Shown one piece after another: positions 55,065-62,824 of a DNA stretch of 64,000 nucleotides; positions within the stretch are counted from its first letter, which is position 1; each line of letters starts with the position of its first letter. The position numbers were made by a program, and so were the translations under genes. The stretch is from Shinella sp. H4-D48. Its GTDB lineage: Bacteria; Pseudomonadota; Alphaproteobacteria; Rhizobiales; Rhizobiaceae. The notes under the pieces were generated by a model, which was not told the DNA's origin, searched no databases, and saw only the letters and a program-made list of their open reading frames with translations. The stretch covers positions 1,906,001 to 1,970,000 of the forward strand of contig NZ_CP093337.1 in the NCBI RefSeq assembly GCF_022637395.1, read 5' to 3'.

Positions 55065-55502
55065 ATGCACAAACTCAGGTCCATTTTCGCCACAGGCGCC
55101 CTCTCCATCGCCGTGGCGCTTACCTCCTTCGTGCCGGCGCAGGCGATTACGTTCCCGAACGTTCCAGTTCCGTCGGCGTCCACCGTCGAACAGGTGCAGT
55201 ATCGCTACGAGCGTCGTGAACGCATGCACCGTCGAGACAGGGCAGAGCGACGCTGGCATGGCCACCGCGGTTATCGCGACCGCCGCCCCGGCTATCGTCG
55301 CCACTCCGATGGCTGGTGGTACCCGCTGGCTGCCTTCGGCCTGGGCGCGGCAATCGGCGGTGCGGTGTCCCGTGACCGCGATGTGAGCGGCTCCCACGTC
55401 AACTGGTGCTCGAACCGCTACCGTTCGTACCGTGCCTATGACAATACGTTCCAGCCGAACAACGGTCCGCGCAAAAGCTGCGTCTCGCCCTATTCGCGCT
55501 AA
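55065..55502 (+). CDS. BA14K family protein
   Basis: From ATG 55065 (RBS AGGAAAGG) the protein has 145 residues with a signal peptide (SIFATGALSIAVALTSFVPA, cleavage near AQA 28). A basic, Arg/Tyr-rich middle (ERRERMHRRDRAERRWHGHR) is followed by a membrane-like WWYPLAAFGLGAAIGGAV and the BA14K repeat WCSNRYRSYRAYDNTFQPNN with the second Cys in RKSCVSPYSR. The family includes a Brucella immunoreactive 14-kDa protein with lectin-like behaviour. The upstream part of the open frame (54837-55064) is not coding. Confidence 0.9.
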   Translation: MHKLRSIFATGALSIAVALTSFVPAQAITFPNVPVPSASTVEQVQYRYERRERMHRRDRAERRWHGHRGYRDRRPGYRRHSDGWWYPLAAFGLGAAIGGAVSRDRDVSGSHVNWCSNRYRSYRAYDNTFQPNNGPRKSCVSPYSR

Positions 55503-55525
55503 ACGTCAGGCCTTGATCCAATAAA

Positions 55526-55554
55526 AAACGCCCGCGATGATATCGCGGGCGTTT
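55526..55554. terminator. Bidirectional terminator between BA14K gene and tig
   Basis: AAACGCCCGCGAT, loop GAT, ATCGCGGGCGTTT; a perfect 13-bp stem with A-run and T-run on the two sides. Confidence 0.92.
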
Positions 55555-55601
55555 TGCATTCTATTGGGCATTGTGAAGGGTCAAAACCCTTCGCCGGATG
55601 A

Positions 55602-57083
55602 TTATTCCGCGTCGCCTTCAGCGGCCTTCTTCTTGGCCGGCGCCTTCTTCTTCGGAGCGGCTTCTTCGCCTTCGGCAGCTTCAGTTTTGGCAGCAGCCTT
55701 CTTCTTCGGCGCAGCCTTCTTGGCGTCTTTTTCGGAACCTTCCTCGTCGTCAGCCATCAGCTCGTCCTTGGAGACGGTCTTGTCCGTCACCTTGATTTCG
55801 CCGAGCAGGTGATCGACGACCTTTTCTTCGAAGATCGGCGCGCGCAGCGAAGCGGCGGCACCCGGGGTCTTCTGGAAATATTCGAGGATCTGCTTTTCCT
55901 GGCCGGGGAACTGGCGCAGCTGCTGATAGAGCGACTGCTGCATTTCCTCGTCCGAAACCTGGACGCCGGCCTTCTCGCCGATTTCCGAGAGCACGAGGCC
56001 GAGGCGGACGCGGCGCTCGGCCAGCTTGCGGTATTCTTCGCGAGCGGCTTCTTCCGTGGTGTCTTCGTCAGCGAAGGTCTTGCCGGACTGCTGGAGGTCC
56101 GTGTTGATCTGGCGCCAGATGTTTTCGAACTCGGCGTCAACCAGGCGCTCGGGCGTGTCGAACTTGTACATCTCGTCGAGCTGGTCGAGAATCTGGCGCT
56201 TGACCTTCTGGCGCGTGACCGAGCCGTACTGGCTTTCGATCTGGCCGCGAACGATTTCGCGCAGCTTGTCAGCCGATTCGAGGCCGAGCTTCGTGGCGAG
56301 GTCGTCGTTGATCTCGATGTCGGCGGCGGCAGCGACTTCCTTGACCTTGATGTCGAAGGTGGCTTCCTTGCCAGCAAGGTTTGCAGCCGGATACTCAGCC
56401 GGGAAGGTCACGGTGATGACCTTCTCGTCGCCAGCCTTGAGGCCAACGAGCTGCTCTTCGAAGCCCGGGATGAAGCGGTTGGAGCCGAGAACCAGTTCCG
56501 CGTCTTCGTCCTTGCCGCCGTCGAAGGCCTCGCCGTCGACCTTGCCGAGGTAATCGATGGTGACGCGGTCGCCGTCGGCGGCCTTGCCCTTCTTGGTTTC
56601 GTAGGAACGTGCGCTTTCGGCGATCTGCAGGATCTGGTCGTCGACTTCCTTGGCGTCGATTTCCACGACTTCGCGCGTTACGGCGATGCCGGAATTGTCC
56701 TTCAGCTCGATGGCCGGGATGACTTCGTAGGAAAGCGTGAACTCAAAATCGGCCTGGCCGGCGAGAATCTTCTCGGCTTCGGCCTGGTCTTCGGTCATCG
56801 CGACTTCCGGCTGGGTTGCAGACTTCTCGCCGCGCTCGGAAAGAATGGCGGACGGACGGTCGCGAACGATCTCGTTGACCAGCTCAGCCATGACAGACTT
56901 GCCGTACATCTTCTTGAGGTGTGCGAACGGCACCTTGCCCGGACGGAAGCCGTTGATGCGGACACGGCCCTTCACGTCCTCAAGACGCTCGTTCATCTGA
57001 GCTTCCATGTCCTTGGCCGGAATGACGACCTTGATTTCGCGCTTCAGCCCTTCAGCGAGCGTTTCGATAACCTGCATGTTCAA
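55602..57083 (-). CDS. tig: Trigger factor
   Basis: Trigger factor is a ribosome-bound chaperone and peptidyl-prolyl isomerase. The 493-residue protein has the ribosome-binding N-domain ([20 protein letters not shown], about 46-65; FRxGKxP signature), the FKBP-like domain with [19 protein letters not shown] (about 170-188) and a helical C-domain. Its last 55 residues are a Lys/Ala/Glu-rich low-complexity tail ([20 protein letters not shown] onward), similar in kind to that of ClpA in this window and typical of rhizobial Tig. Confidence 0.96.
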   Translation of the reverse strand: MNMQVIETLAEGLKREIKVVIPAKDMEAQMNERLEDVKGRVRINGFRPGKVPFAHLKKMYGKSVMAELVNEIVRDRPSAILSERGEKSATQPEVAMTEDQAEAEKILAGQADFEFTLSYEVIPAIELKDNSGIAVTREVVEIDAKEVDDQILQIAESARSYETKKGKAADGDRVTIDYLGKVDGEAFDGGKDEDAELVLGSNRFIPGFEEQLVGLKAGDEKVITVTFPAEYPAANLAGKEATFDIKVKEVAAAADIEINDDLATKLGLESADKLREIVRGQIESQYGSVTRQKVKRQILDQLDEMYKFDTPERLVDAEFENIWRQINTDLQQSGKTFADEDTTEEAAREEYRKLAERRVRLGLVLSEIGEKAGVQVSDEEMQQSLYQQLRQFPGQEKQILEYFQKTPGAAASLRAPIFEEKVVDHLLGEIKVTDKTVSKDELMADDEEGSEKDAKKAAPKKKAAAKTEAAEGEEAAPKKKAPAKKKAAEGDAE

Positions 57084-57257
57084 ACCTTCATTTCGAGTTG
57101 GCGGTGTTCAAACCGGGCTGCCGGTTATGGCGAACACCCCGCCGGTCCATTTGCCGGCAGTGGCTTTACTGAATTCGGTGGCCTTTTGGCAAGCAAAATG
57201 GCGCGCTCTAATATTCCACACCCCGCGGAACCGTCCGGTTTCCACGTTTGGTGGTTC

Positions 57258-57342
<85 letters not shown>

Positions 57343-57406
57343 GTCTCAGAAACCGCTGTCCACAGGCGGCCGGGCCGCTCCAGTGGCGCCTTCCGAGCGC
57401 GGCGTC

Positions 57407-57434
57407 TCTATATCATCCGTTTTGCAGGGATCAA
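57407..57434 (-). promoter_or_regulatory. Candidate tRNA-Leu promoter
   Basis: Minus strand TTGATC, 16-nt spacer, TATAGA, about 65 bp before the tRNA 5' end. Confidence 0.5.
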
Positions 57435-57477
57435 AGGAAAAATGACACATAAATGACCGTTCTTCCGGCGCTTCGGC

Positions 57478-58068
57478 TCAATAGAGCGGTTCGTCATAGA
57501 CGGGCTCTCCTCGCAACAGCAGCCGCGCGATCTGCGGCGTACCATCGTGCGAAACCCGCGCCTCCACTTCCAGCTCCTCCGCGTTGCGGGCATTTTCCAG
57601 CGCCCTGCCCTCGCCTTCGGGCACATAGTAGCGTTCGAGACCGTATTGTACAAAGAGCGTATCGGGCATCTCGCCGGCGCCGTAGGTATTGAAAACGATG
57701 GGCAGCGTGCGCAGGATGACCGAGCCATCCTCAGGCGCCATGTCAGCAAAGCGCGCTTCCGTCGCATTCCATAGCCCACTGGCATCGGGTTTCAGGCGCA
57801 CGGAAAGCCGGGTGCGAGTGCCATCCGGCGCAATATCGCCCGTGACGATAGATTTCGAAATGGTGGAGATCGGATAGGACAGGATGACATAGTCGCCGCG
57901 CAGCAGGTCGCGCGGATCGACCGGGCTCGTTTTCAAGCGGATATCTGCACCGTTGCGCAGGATGGCAGCCCGGCTTTCGACCATGTAGCCGATCACGCCC
58001 GTCTGGAGCACGGCAACGATGATACCGGCAACCAACGGCGAAAGGCGGAAGGAACGGGACAGGGTCAT
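57478..58068 (-). CDS. GDYXXLXY domain membrane-anchored protein
   Basis: From ATG 58068 the protein is 196 residues with an N-terminal membrane anchor (SPLVAGIIVAVLQTGVIGYM, about 10-29) and an extracytoplasmic domain bearing the family signature GDYVILSY (about 58-65). No biochemical function is established. It is 1 bp downstream of the DUF2157 gene on the same strand, a pairing that recurs in bacteria (often with DUF4401, which is missing here). Confidence 0.88.
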   Translation of the reverse strand: MTLSRSFRLSPLVAGIIVAVLQTGVIGYMVESRAAILRNGADIRLKTSPVDPRDLLRGDYVILSYPISTISKSIVTGDIAPDGTRTRLSVRLKPDASGLWNATEARFADMAPEDGSVILRTLPIVFNTYGAGEMPDTLFVQYGLERYYVPEGEGRALENARNAEELEVEARVSHDGTPQIARLLLRGEPVYDEPLY

Positions 58069-58069
58069 G

Positions 58070-59173
58070 TCAGGCCTCCGCCTTGTCTTCGGTTGACGCA
58101 AGGCGACGCTCCAGCGCGATCACCGCCCAGGCGATGACGGCGACCACAAGTCCGGACACGAGGAAGAAGCCGGAAGTACCGATGATCGAGCCGATCGTCT
58201 CTGAAGCGAGATAGAGTGTTTCCACCGCAAAGGCCACGTATCCGAGGTAACGGACCGCACCGTTTTCCTTGCCGGAAAGCGCGATGCCTGCGATCGCTGC
58301 GCCGAGTGTAACGATGCCGACGGCCAGACGTTCGCCCTCCGCATCAAACTCGACATGCAGGACCACCAGGCTGAGCATCAGCACGAGATAGGCGTAGAAA
58401 GCGGGCGCCGCACCGGCGCTGCGGGCAATCGCGTGCAGTGGTGATGGCGGCAGAGCGGCGGTGAGATAGGCAACGGCGCCGAAGACGACGATGGCAATAG
58501 CCGTCGTAGCGGTGGAATATTCGCTATAGATAAAGGCGAGCCAGGCGACCAGCAGCAGATAGCCGAGATGGCGTGCGCGGCCGGCGTCGGTGTAGCGCGC
58601 GAGGGCTATGACGATCACGGCCATGAGCGGCATGAGCCAGAGCAGCAACATCTGGTCGGCGGAATAGGACTGCGTCCAGTCGGTTCCGGCCACGCCGAAG
58701 GCGAGAAAGCCGGCGACGACGGTCACGGCGCCCGAACGGAAAAGCACGGCGGCCACCACCGTACCGCCGAACCAAACCAGCGCTGCGTGGAGCGCATCAC
58801 CCGAGAGGTGATACATCTGCCCTACCAGTGCGATGGCGCCGCCGAAGGATAGCGAACCCAGCACGAGAAAAGCTGCTGCAAGACGCTCTGCACCGCGCGC
58901 CATAAGCGCAGCACCGCCGAGATAGGCTCCCCAGATGATGCCGAGGATGGCGGCCAGCCTTGCCAGCCGCGGGATGACGTCCCAGTTGGCCGCGAGAAGC
59001 AGGAGGACGGCTGCCGCGAAGAGAAGCGCCGCGACGACCATCAGCACACGACCGGCACTAAAAGAGCTCGGACGGGAATCGTACTCTTTCAAGAGCAACA
59101 TTGCCGTCTGCGTATCGATCAGGCCTTGCCCAGTCCACGCTTTCAGGTCGCGCTCCAACCAACTCCTGTACAT
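58070..59173 (-). CDS. DUF2157 domain polytopic membrane protein
   Basis: From ATG 59173, with RBS GAAAGGAACGGCAGGGA, the protein is 367 residues. A short cytoplasmic N-terminus (MYRSWLERDLKAWTGQGLID) is followed by about ten membrane segments starting VLMVVAALLFAAAVLLLLAA; this N-terminus and first helix pair are diagnostic of DUF2157. Function is unknown. The longer frame to 59290 has no RBS. The GDYXXLXY gene follows immediately. Confidence 0.88.
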   Translation of the reverse strand: MYRSWLERDLKAWTGQGLIDTQTAMLLLKEYDSRPSSFSAGRVLMVVAALLFAAAVLLLLAANWDVIPRLARLAAILGIIWGAYLGGAALMARGAERLAAAFLVLGSLSFGGAIALVGQMYHLSGDALHAALVWFGGTVVAAVLFRSGAVTVVAGFLAFGVAGTDWTQSYSADQMLLLWLMPLMAVIVIALARYTDAGRARHLGYLLLVAWLAFIYSEYSTATTAIAIVVFGAVAYLTAALPPSPLHAIARSAGAAPAFYAYLVLMLSLVVLHVEFDAEGERLAVGIVTLGAAIAGIALSGKENGAVRYLGYVAFAVETLYLASETIGSIIGTSGFFLVSGLVVAVIAWAVIALERRLASTEDKAEA

Positions 59174-59599
59174 TCCCTGCCGTTCCTTTCGACAATCAGC
59201 CCGCGCGGCCGTGATTCCCGCCCTGTCAATCGCAGCACTATAGGCTGCGCAAAAATGTCCGGTCACGGCAAAAGTAAACAAATCCATCAAAGCGACCGCG
59301 AAACTGCAGAAATCCTTTCGAACTGGCGCGCAAGATTAACGAAACATAAAGAAAACCATGGCAGATTTGGCCTTAAGGCGACGACTTAGCCCGGTTTTTT
59401 TGCCATGCAGATAGTGCATATCATCCATGATCATATTGCACTGCACAAAACCGAATGAGGCGGTTATATTGCAAACATCGGATCGGTATTGATCCGGGCC
59501 GCAACCGAGGCGCCACAGCAGGCGACAGGCGCGGAAAGGCCAGATGATCAGGCCCGGCATGATGCCGAAAGATCAGGTTGCCGGAAACGGCGATCGATG
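59174..59599. other. Non-coding region upstream of the sRNA
   Basis: About 425 bp before the sRNA body with no credible protein gene. The left part must hold the promoter of the minus-strand DUF2157 gene. A candidate promoter for the sRNA is at 59436-59469; GTGCATAT...ATATTGCAC forms an imperfect inverted repeat around 59414-59441. Confidence 0.5.
59436..59469 (+). promoter_or_regulatory. Candidate promoter with shared TTGCACTGCACA element
   Basis: TTGCACTGCACA, then TTATAT 17 nt after CTGCAC. The same 12-mer at the same spacing from GTATAT occurs before the second DUF1127 gene. It would start transcription about 125 nt upstream of the sRNA hairpins. Confidence 0.45.
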
Positions 59600-59728
59600 G
59601 AATTCGAAGTGGCGCACTCCTCCTCCCAGCGCCCCTTCGATCGATTGGCAACACTCCTCCTCCCAGTTGCCAATCAATATCAATGACGCCCGCTGGATCT
59701 CCTCCCCCAGCGGGCGTTATTATTTTAC
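59600..59728 (+). ncRNA. Probable anti-Shine-Dalgarno small RNA, alpha-r14/NfeR1 type
   Basis: Three consecutive hairpins. Hairpin 1 (59604-59640): TCGAAG-T-GGCGC pairs GCGCC-C-CTTCGA around loop ACTCCTCCTCCCA. Hairpin 2 (59644-59674): ATTGGCAAC pairs GTTGCCAAT around the identical 13-nt loop. Hairpin 3 (59686-59717): ACGCCCGCTGG pairs CCAGCGGGCGT around ATCTCCTCCC, followed by TATTATTTT, so it is also an intrinsic terminator. Each loop is complementary to GGAGG ribosome binding sites. This matches the description of the rhizobial alpha-r14 family (S. meliloti NfeR1) with repeated CCUCCUCCC motifs. The 5' end is not determined; the nearest recognisable promoter is about 130 nt upstream, so processing or an unseen promoter is possible. 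Confidence 0.82.
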
Positions 59729-60048
59729 CCCCCCCCTTTTGATACGTCAGACACCCAGATCGTGTGGCTTCCCAGCAGGCCCGCACCTGCGCGTCACCGA
59801 CGCATGCATCGCCCTTTCGGTTGAGGCGAACTCCTACCGGATTCGCATAGCGAGTGTTTACCAGTGTGGCGATAGGGCCTTTTTTGGCCAGAATTTTGTC
59901 AAAATTTCCACTTGACATGCAATAATCGCATGGGTGCTGTGTCAATCGAGCGCTGTTCATTTCGCCGCCGCCGCGTATAGTCCGGCTCAACAGATCAGGG
60001 CGGCGCCAACGACGAGCGGCCGCTCAGTACGAAGCCCAAGAAAGGGGT
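59729..60048. other. Region between the sRNA and the first DUF1127 gene
   Basis: About 320 bp. It opens with a run of nine C followed by TTTT (59728-59740). No gene is supported. Possible promoters for the DUF1127 gene: CTTGACA at 59911-59917 without a clear -10, and CTGTTC, 17 nt, TATAGT (59953-59981). Confidence 0.5.
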
Positions 60049-60198
60049 ATGAAAATGAACCTGGCACGCTCTTTCAACAACTGGCGCAAGTATCGTCAGA
60101 CCGTCAACGAACTCGGCCGCATGTCCGACCGCGAACTTCGTGACCTCGGCATCGGCCGCAGCGATATCCCCTATATCGCACGCAAGGCTTCGATCTAA
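60049..60198 (+). CDS. DUF1127 small arginine-rich protein (first copy)
   Basis: A 49-residue protein starting MKMNLARSFNNWRKYRQTVN and ending SDIPYIARKASI. It has the DUF1127 core: WRKYRQTVNELGRMSDRELR followed by DLGIGRSDI. RBS AAAGGGG precedes ATG 60049; ATG 60055 is a second possible start. Such proteins are short, basic and often stress-induced; in Rhodobacter a DUF1127 protein (CcaF1) binds RNA and is encoded with CcsR small RNAs. A terminator follows 30 bp after the stop. Confidence 0.93.
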   Translation: MKMNLARSFNNWRKYRQTVNELGRMSDRELRDLGIGRSDIPYIARKASI

Positions 60199-60227
60199 GC
60201 CGAGCGGACCCATCGGGTCGCAAATTG

Positions 60228-60262
60228 AACGCCCTTCGGCTCTCGCCGGAGGGCGTTTTTGT
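60228..60262 (+). terminator. Terminator of the first DUF1127 gene
   Basis: AACGCCCTTCGGC, loop TCTC, GCCGGAGGGCGTT, then TTTG; 13-bp stem with one G-U pair. Confidence 0.88.
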
Positions 60263-60538
60263 TTGTCCGTCTTTTTGCGTCGCACAATGTCGCAAATCAT
60301 AGGCTACGACATGGCGCGCATAGCCCACGAGCGCAGTCACATCGTGGTATCTGCCTGATATGGCGCCGTTATCTGCCTCTTCCGCATGCAACAGCGGCAA
60401 CTGCCCTATCCTTCATCGTCTTATTGCACAAATGCATAGCAGCTGCATTTTCTTTGCACTGCACATTAACAGGGATGTCGCGTATATGAACGCCAACGCC
60501 GGGGGAAAGCCTCCGGACAACCCGTCAAGGACACGACC
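60263..60538. other. Region between the two DUF1127 genes
   Basis: About 275 bp after the terminator without a gene. It contains several TGCA-rich palindromic words (TGCATAGCAGCTGCA around 60434-60447) and a promoter match at 60454-60487. Confidence 0.5.
60454..60487 (+). promoter_or_regulatory. Candidate promoter of the second DUF1127 gene
   Basis: TTGCACTGCACA, then GTATAT 17 nt after CTGCAC; expected start near 60494, giving a leader of about 45 nt before the ATG at 60539. Same element and spacing as at 59436-59469. Confidence 0.55.
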
Positions 60539-60682
60539 ATGAACCCGATCCGCATCGCAAAGAACTGGATTTCCTACCGCCGCACCCTGAACGAACTCGG
60601 CAACCTGTCGAACCACACGCTCTCGGACATCGGCCTGACCCGTTACGACATTCGTGACATCGCTTCCCGTTCCTTCCGCTAA
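60539..60682 (+). CDS. DUF1127 small arginine-rich protein (second copy)
   Basis: A 47-residue protein, MNPIRIAKNWISYRRTLNEL then GNLSNHTLSDIGLTRYDIRD and IASRSFR. It matches the first copy in architecture (W-x2-YRxTxNELG then LxDxGxxRxDI) but is diverged, so the two are old paralogues. RBS CAAGGACACGACC. A perfect 10-bp terminator follows 56 bp after the stop. Confidence 0.93.
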   Translation: MNPIRIAKNWISYRRTLNELGNLSNHTLSDIGLTRYDIRDIASRSFR

Positions 60683-60738
60683 TTCATAGCCGGTTTCCAC
60701 CGCTGCGGCCGGAAACGGCGACGCGCGGAGAACGCTTC

Positions 60739-60764
60739 AAACGGCACCACAGGGTGCCGTTTTT
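60739..60764 (+). terminator. Terminator of the second DUF1127 gene
   Basis: AAACGGCACC, loop ACAG, GGTGCCGTTT, then TT; it lies upstream of trmFO. Confidence 0.88.
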
Positions 60765-60839
60765 GATTCCGGGGGCATGATGCCTCATTTCCATGCTTTT
60801 CCTTGGAATTGCGCCGTCGCCCATGGTAACGAACCGGCC

Positions 60840-62249
60840 ATGACCAAGACCTCTTCCCACACTCCCATCCATGTCATCGGTGGCGGCCTTGCTGGCTCGG
60901 AAGCCGCCTGGCAGATTGCCGAAAGCGGCATCCCCGTCATCCTGCATGAAATGCGCGGCGTTCGCGGCACGGATGCGCACAAGACCGACGGCCTGGCGGA
61001 ACTCGTCTGTTCGAACTCCTTCCGCTCGGATGACGCGACGAGCAATGCCGTCGGCGTGCTGCATGCGGAAATGCGGCTGGCCGGTTCGCTCATCATGCGC
61101 TCGGCTGATGCCAATCAGGTCCCGGCCGGCGGTGCGCTGGCGGTCGATCGCGACGGCTTCTCCAACGCCGTGACGGCTGCACTCGAAAGCCACCCGCTCA
61201 TCACCATCACACGCGAGGAAGTGACAGGGCTTCCGCCCGAGGAATGGGATCAGGCCATTATCGCGACCGGCCCGCTCACTGCCCCTTCGCTGGCCGAAGC
61301 CATCCAGGCGCGGACCGGTGCCGATTCGCTCGCCTTCTTCGACGCCATCGCGCCGATCGTGCATACGGCGAGCATCGACATGGATATCTGCTGGTATCAG
61401 TCGCGCTATGACAAGGTCGGACCCGGCGGCACGGGCAAGGACTATATCAACTGCCCGATGGATGAGGCGCAGTACAACGCGTTCATCGACGCTCTGATCG
61501 CCGGCGACACGACCGGCTTCAAGGAATGGGAGGGCACACCTTATTTCGACGGGTGCCTGCCGATCGAGGTGATGGCGGAACGTGGCCGTGAGACGCTACG
61601 CCACGGCCCGATGAAGCCGATGGGGCTGACCAATGCGCATAACCCGACGGTAAAACCTTATGCGGTCGTTCAGCTGCGCCAGGATAATGCGCTTGGCACG
61701 CTCTACAACATGGTCGGTTTCCAGACGAAGCTGAAATATGGTGCGCAGGCGGAAATCTTCCGGCTGATCCCGGGCCTCGAGAACGCGGAATTTGCGCGCC
61801 TCGGCGGGCTGCACCGCAATACCTATATCAACTCCCCCACGCTGCTCGACCGGTCGCTGACGCTGAAGGGCCGTCCGGGGCTTCGCTTTGCCGGCCAGAT
61901 CACCGGCTGCGAGGGTTATGTGGAAAGCGCGAGCATCGGGCTGCTTGCCGGCCGCTTCGCCGCCGCCGAGCGCCAAGGCCACGCTCCTGCCCTTCCGCCG
62001 GAAACCACGGCCTTCGGCGCGCTGCTTAACCACATCACCGGCGGGCATATCGTGTCGGATGATGAGCCGGGCAAACGTTCCTTCCAGCCCATGAACATCA
62101 ATTTCGGCCTGTTCCCGCCGCTGGAGCCGGGAACGGTGACAAAGCCCGAGGCCATGAAGCGTTTCCGTGGCAAGGACAAGGCAATCGCCAAGAAGCATGC
62201 GACCGCCGCACGCGCGCTGGACGATTGCGCCCGCTGGCTGAAAGGCTGA
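60840..62249 (+). CDS. trmFO: Methylenetetrahydrofolate--tRNA-(uracil-5-)-methyltransferase TrmFO
   Basis: TrmFO makes ribothymidine-54 in the tRNA T loop using methylene-THF and FADH2. The likely start is ATG 60840 ([20 protein letters not shown], 469 residues; family 430-480); ATG 60777 is an in-frame alternative with 21 extra residues that are not family-like. Motifs: FAD-binding [17 protein letters not shown] (about 13-29), [37 protein letters not shown] (a conserved Cys) and [18 protein letters not shown] near the C-terminus (GCEGYxES). Confidence 0.95.
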   Translation: MTKTSSHTPIHVIGGGLAGSEAAWQIAESGIPVILHEMRGVRGTDAHKTDGLAELVCSNSFRSDDATSNAVGVLHAEMRLAGSLIMRSADANQVPAGGALAVDRDGFSNAVTAALESHPLITITREEVTGLPPEEWDQAIIATGPLTAPSLAEAIQARTGADSLAFFDAIAPIVHTASIDMDICWYQSRYDKVGPGGTGKDYINCPMDEAQYNAFIDALIAGDTTGFKEWEGTPYFDGCLPIEVMAERGRETLRHGPMKPMGLTNAHNPTVKPYAVVQLRQDNALGTLYNMVGFQTKLKYGAQAEIFRLIPGLENAEFARLGGLHRNTYINSPTLLDRSLTLKGRPGLRFAGQITGCEGYVESASIGLLAGRFAAAERQGHAPALPPETTAFGALLNHITGGHIVSDDEPGKRSFQPMNINFGLFPPLEPGTVTKPEAMKRFRGKDKAIAKKHATAARALDDCARWLKG

Positions 62250-62257
62250 TTTAAGGG

Positions 62258-62707
62258 TCAGATCGGCTGTTGCTGCACCCGCTCGCCGGTGGCGGCAGCC
62301 ATCGGTCTGAAGCTTCCCAGCAGCCAAAGCGAGACCTCCGCGGCCTGCAGCTCATTGCGGAACTCGAATGTGCCGCCCTCGAAGGCAGCGTTGGCGAATG
62401 TCACGGAAAGCCGCCGTGGGCCGGCGCTTTCGACACGCACCGTGCCGGGCTCGATGAGATGGCAAGTGTAGTGCAGGCCGTGTGCGTTCATGCATCCGGC
62501 CTTCCCATCGTGCAGGCGCAGGAACACGGTCCCGCCATTTGCCGTGGTCACGACATCGCGGATCGCCTCATCGGGAAAAGCCCGGCCGAACTCCAAGATC
62601 GCCAGCCCGGAATCGTTCTCGGCTTTTTCACGTTCATCGCGATGAAACGCGTGACGAAAAATCAGCCCCGCCAGAAACAGGCAGACGATCGTGATGGTCC
62701 AGAGCAT
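62258..62707 (-). CDS. Membrane-anchored protein of unknown function
   Basis: A 149-residue protein starting MLWTITIVCLFLAGLIFRHA, which is a single N-terminal membrane anchor (about 1-18), then a soluble domain (SGLAILEFGRAFPDEAIRDV, TANGGTVFLRLHDGKAGCMN, GLHYTCHLIEPGTVRVESAG). Two cysteines (about 73 and 82) could form a disulphide if it faces the periplasm. I do not recognise a domain. It is convergent with trmFO (8 bp between stops) and 117 bp downstream of the phytoene-synthase-like gene. Confidence 0.75.
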   Translation of the reverse strand: MLWTITIVCLFLAGLIFRHAFHRDEREKAENDSGLAILEFGRAFPDEAIRDVVTTANGGTVFLRLHDGKAGCMNAHGLHYTCHLIEPGTVRVESAGPRRLSVTFANAAFEGGTFEFRNELQAAEVSLWLLGSFRPMAAATGERVQQQPI

Positions 62708-62824
62708 GGCGTGAACTCCCCCGCGCCGATAACATTCGCCTTCTCTAACGAACGAGGCTTGCGCCAGTTGTGCGTCTCGTCAAATGAAACGGCAGCGGGC
62801 GCCAGACGGTTCCGGCCGGACTTG

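Noticed and set aside
59544-59915. A 123-codon plus-strand frame across the small RNA.
   Set aside because: Its composition follows the repeated CTCCTCC loops (Pro/Ser-rich), it runs through a terminator hairpin, and no family is recognisable.
59953-60048. The CTTGACA at 59911 as the main promoter of the first DUF1127 gene.
   Set aside because: No acceptable -10 lies 16-18 nt downstream; the start remains open.
60486-60542. An 18-codon leader ORF whose TGA overlaps the second DUF1127 start (ATGA).
   Set aside because: Its ATG lies inside the GTATAT box that best fits the -10 of this gene, so it would not be on the transcript; the two readings exclude each other and the promoter has independent support.
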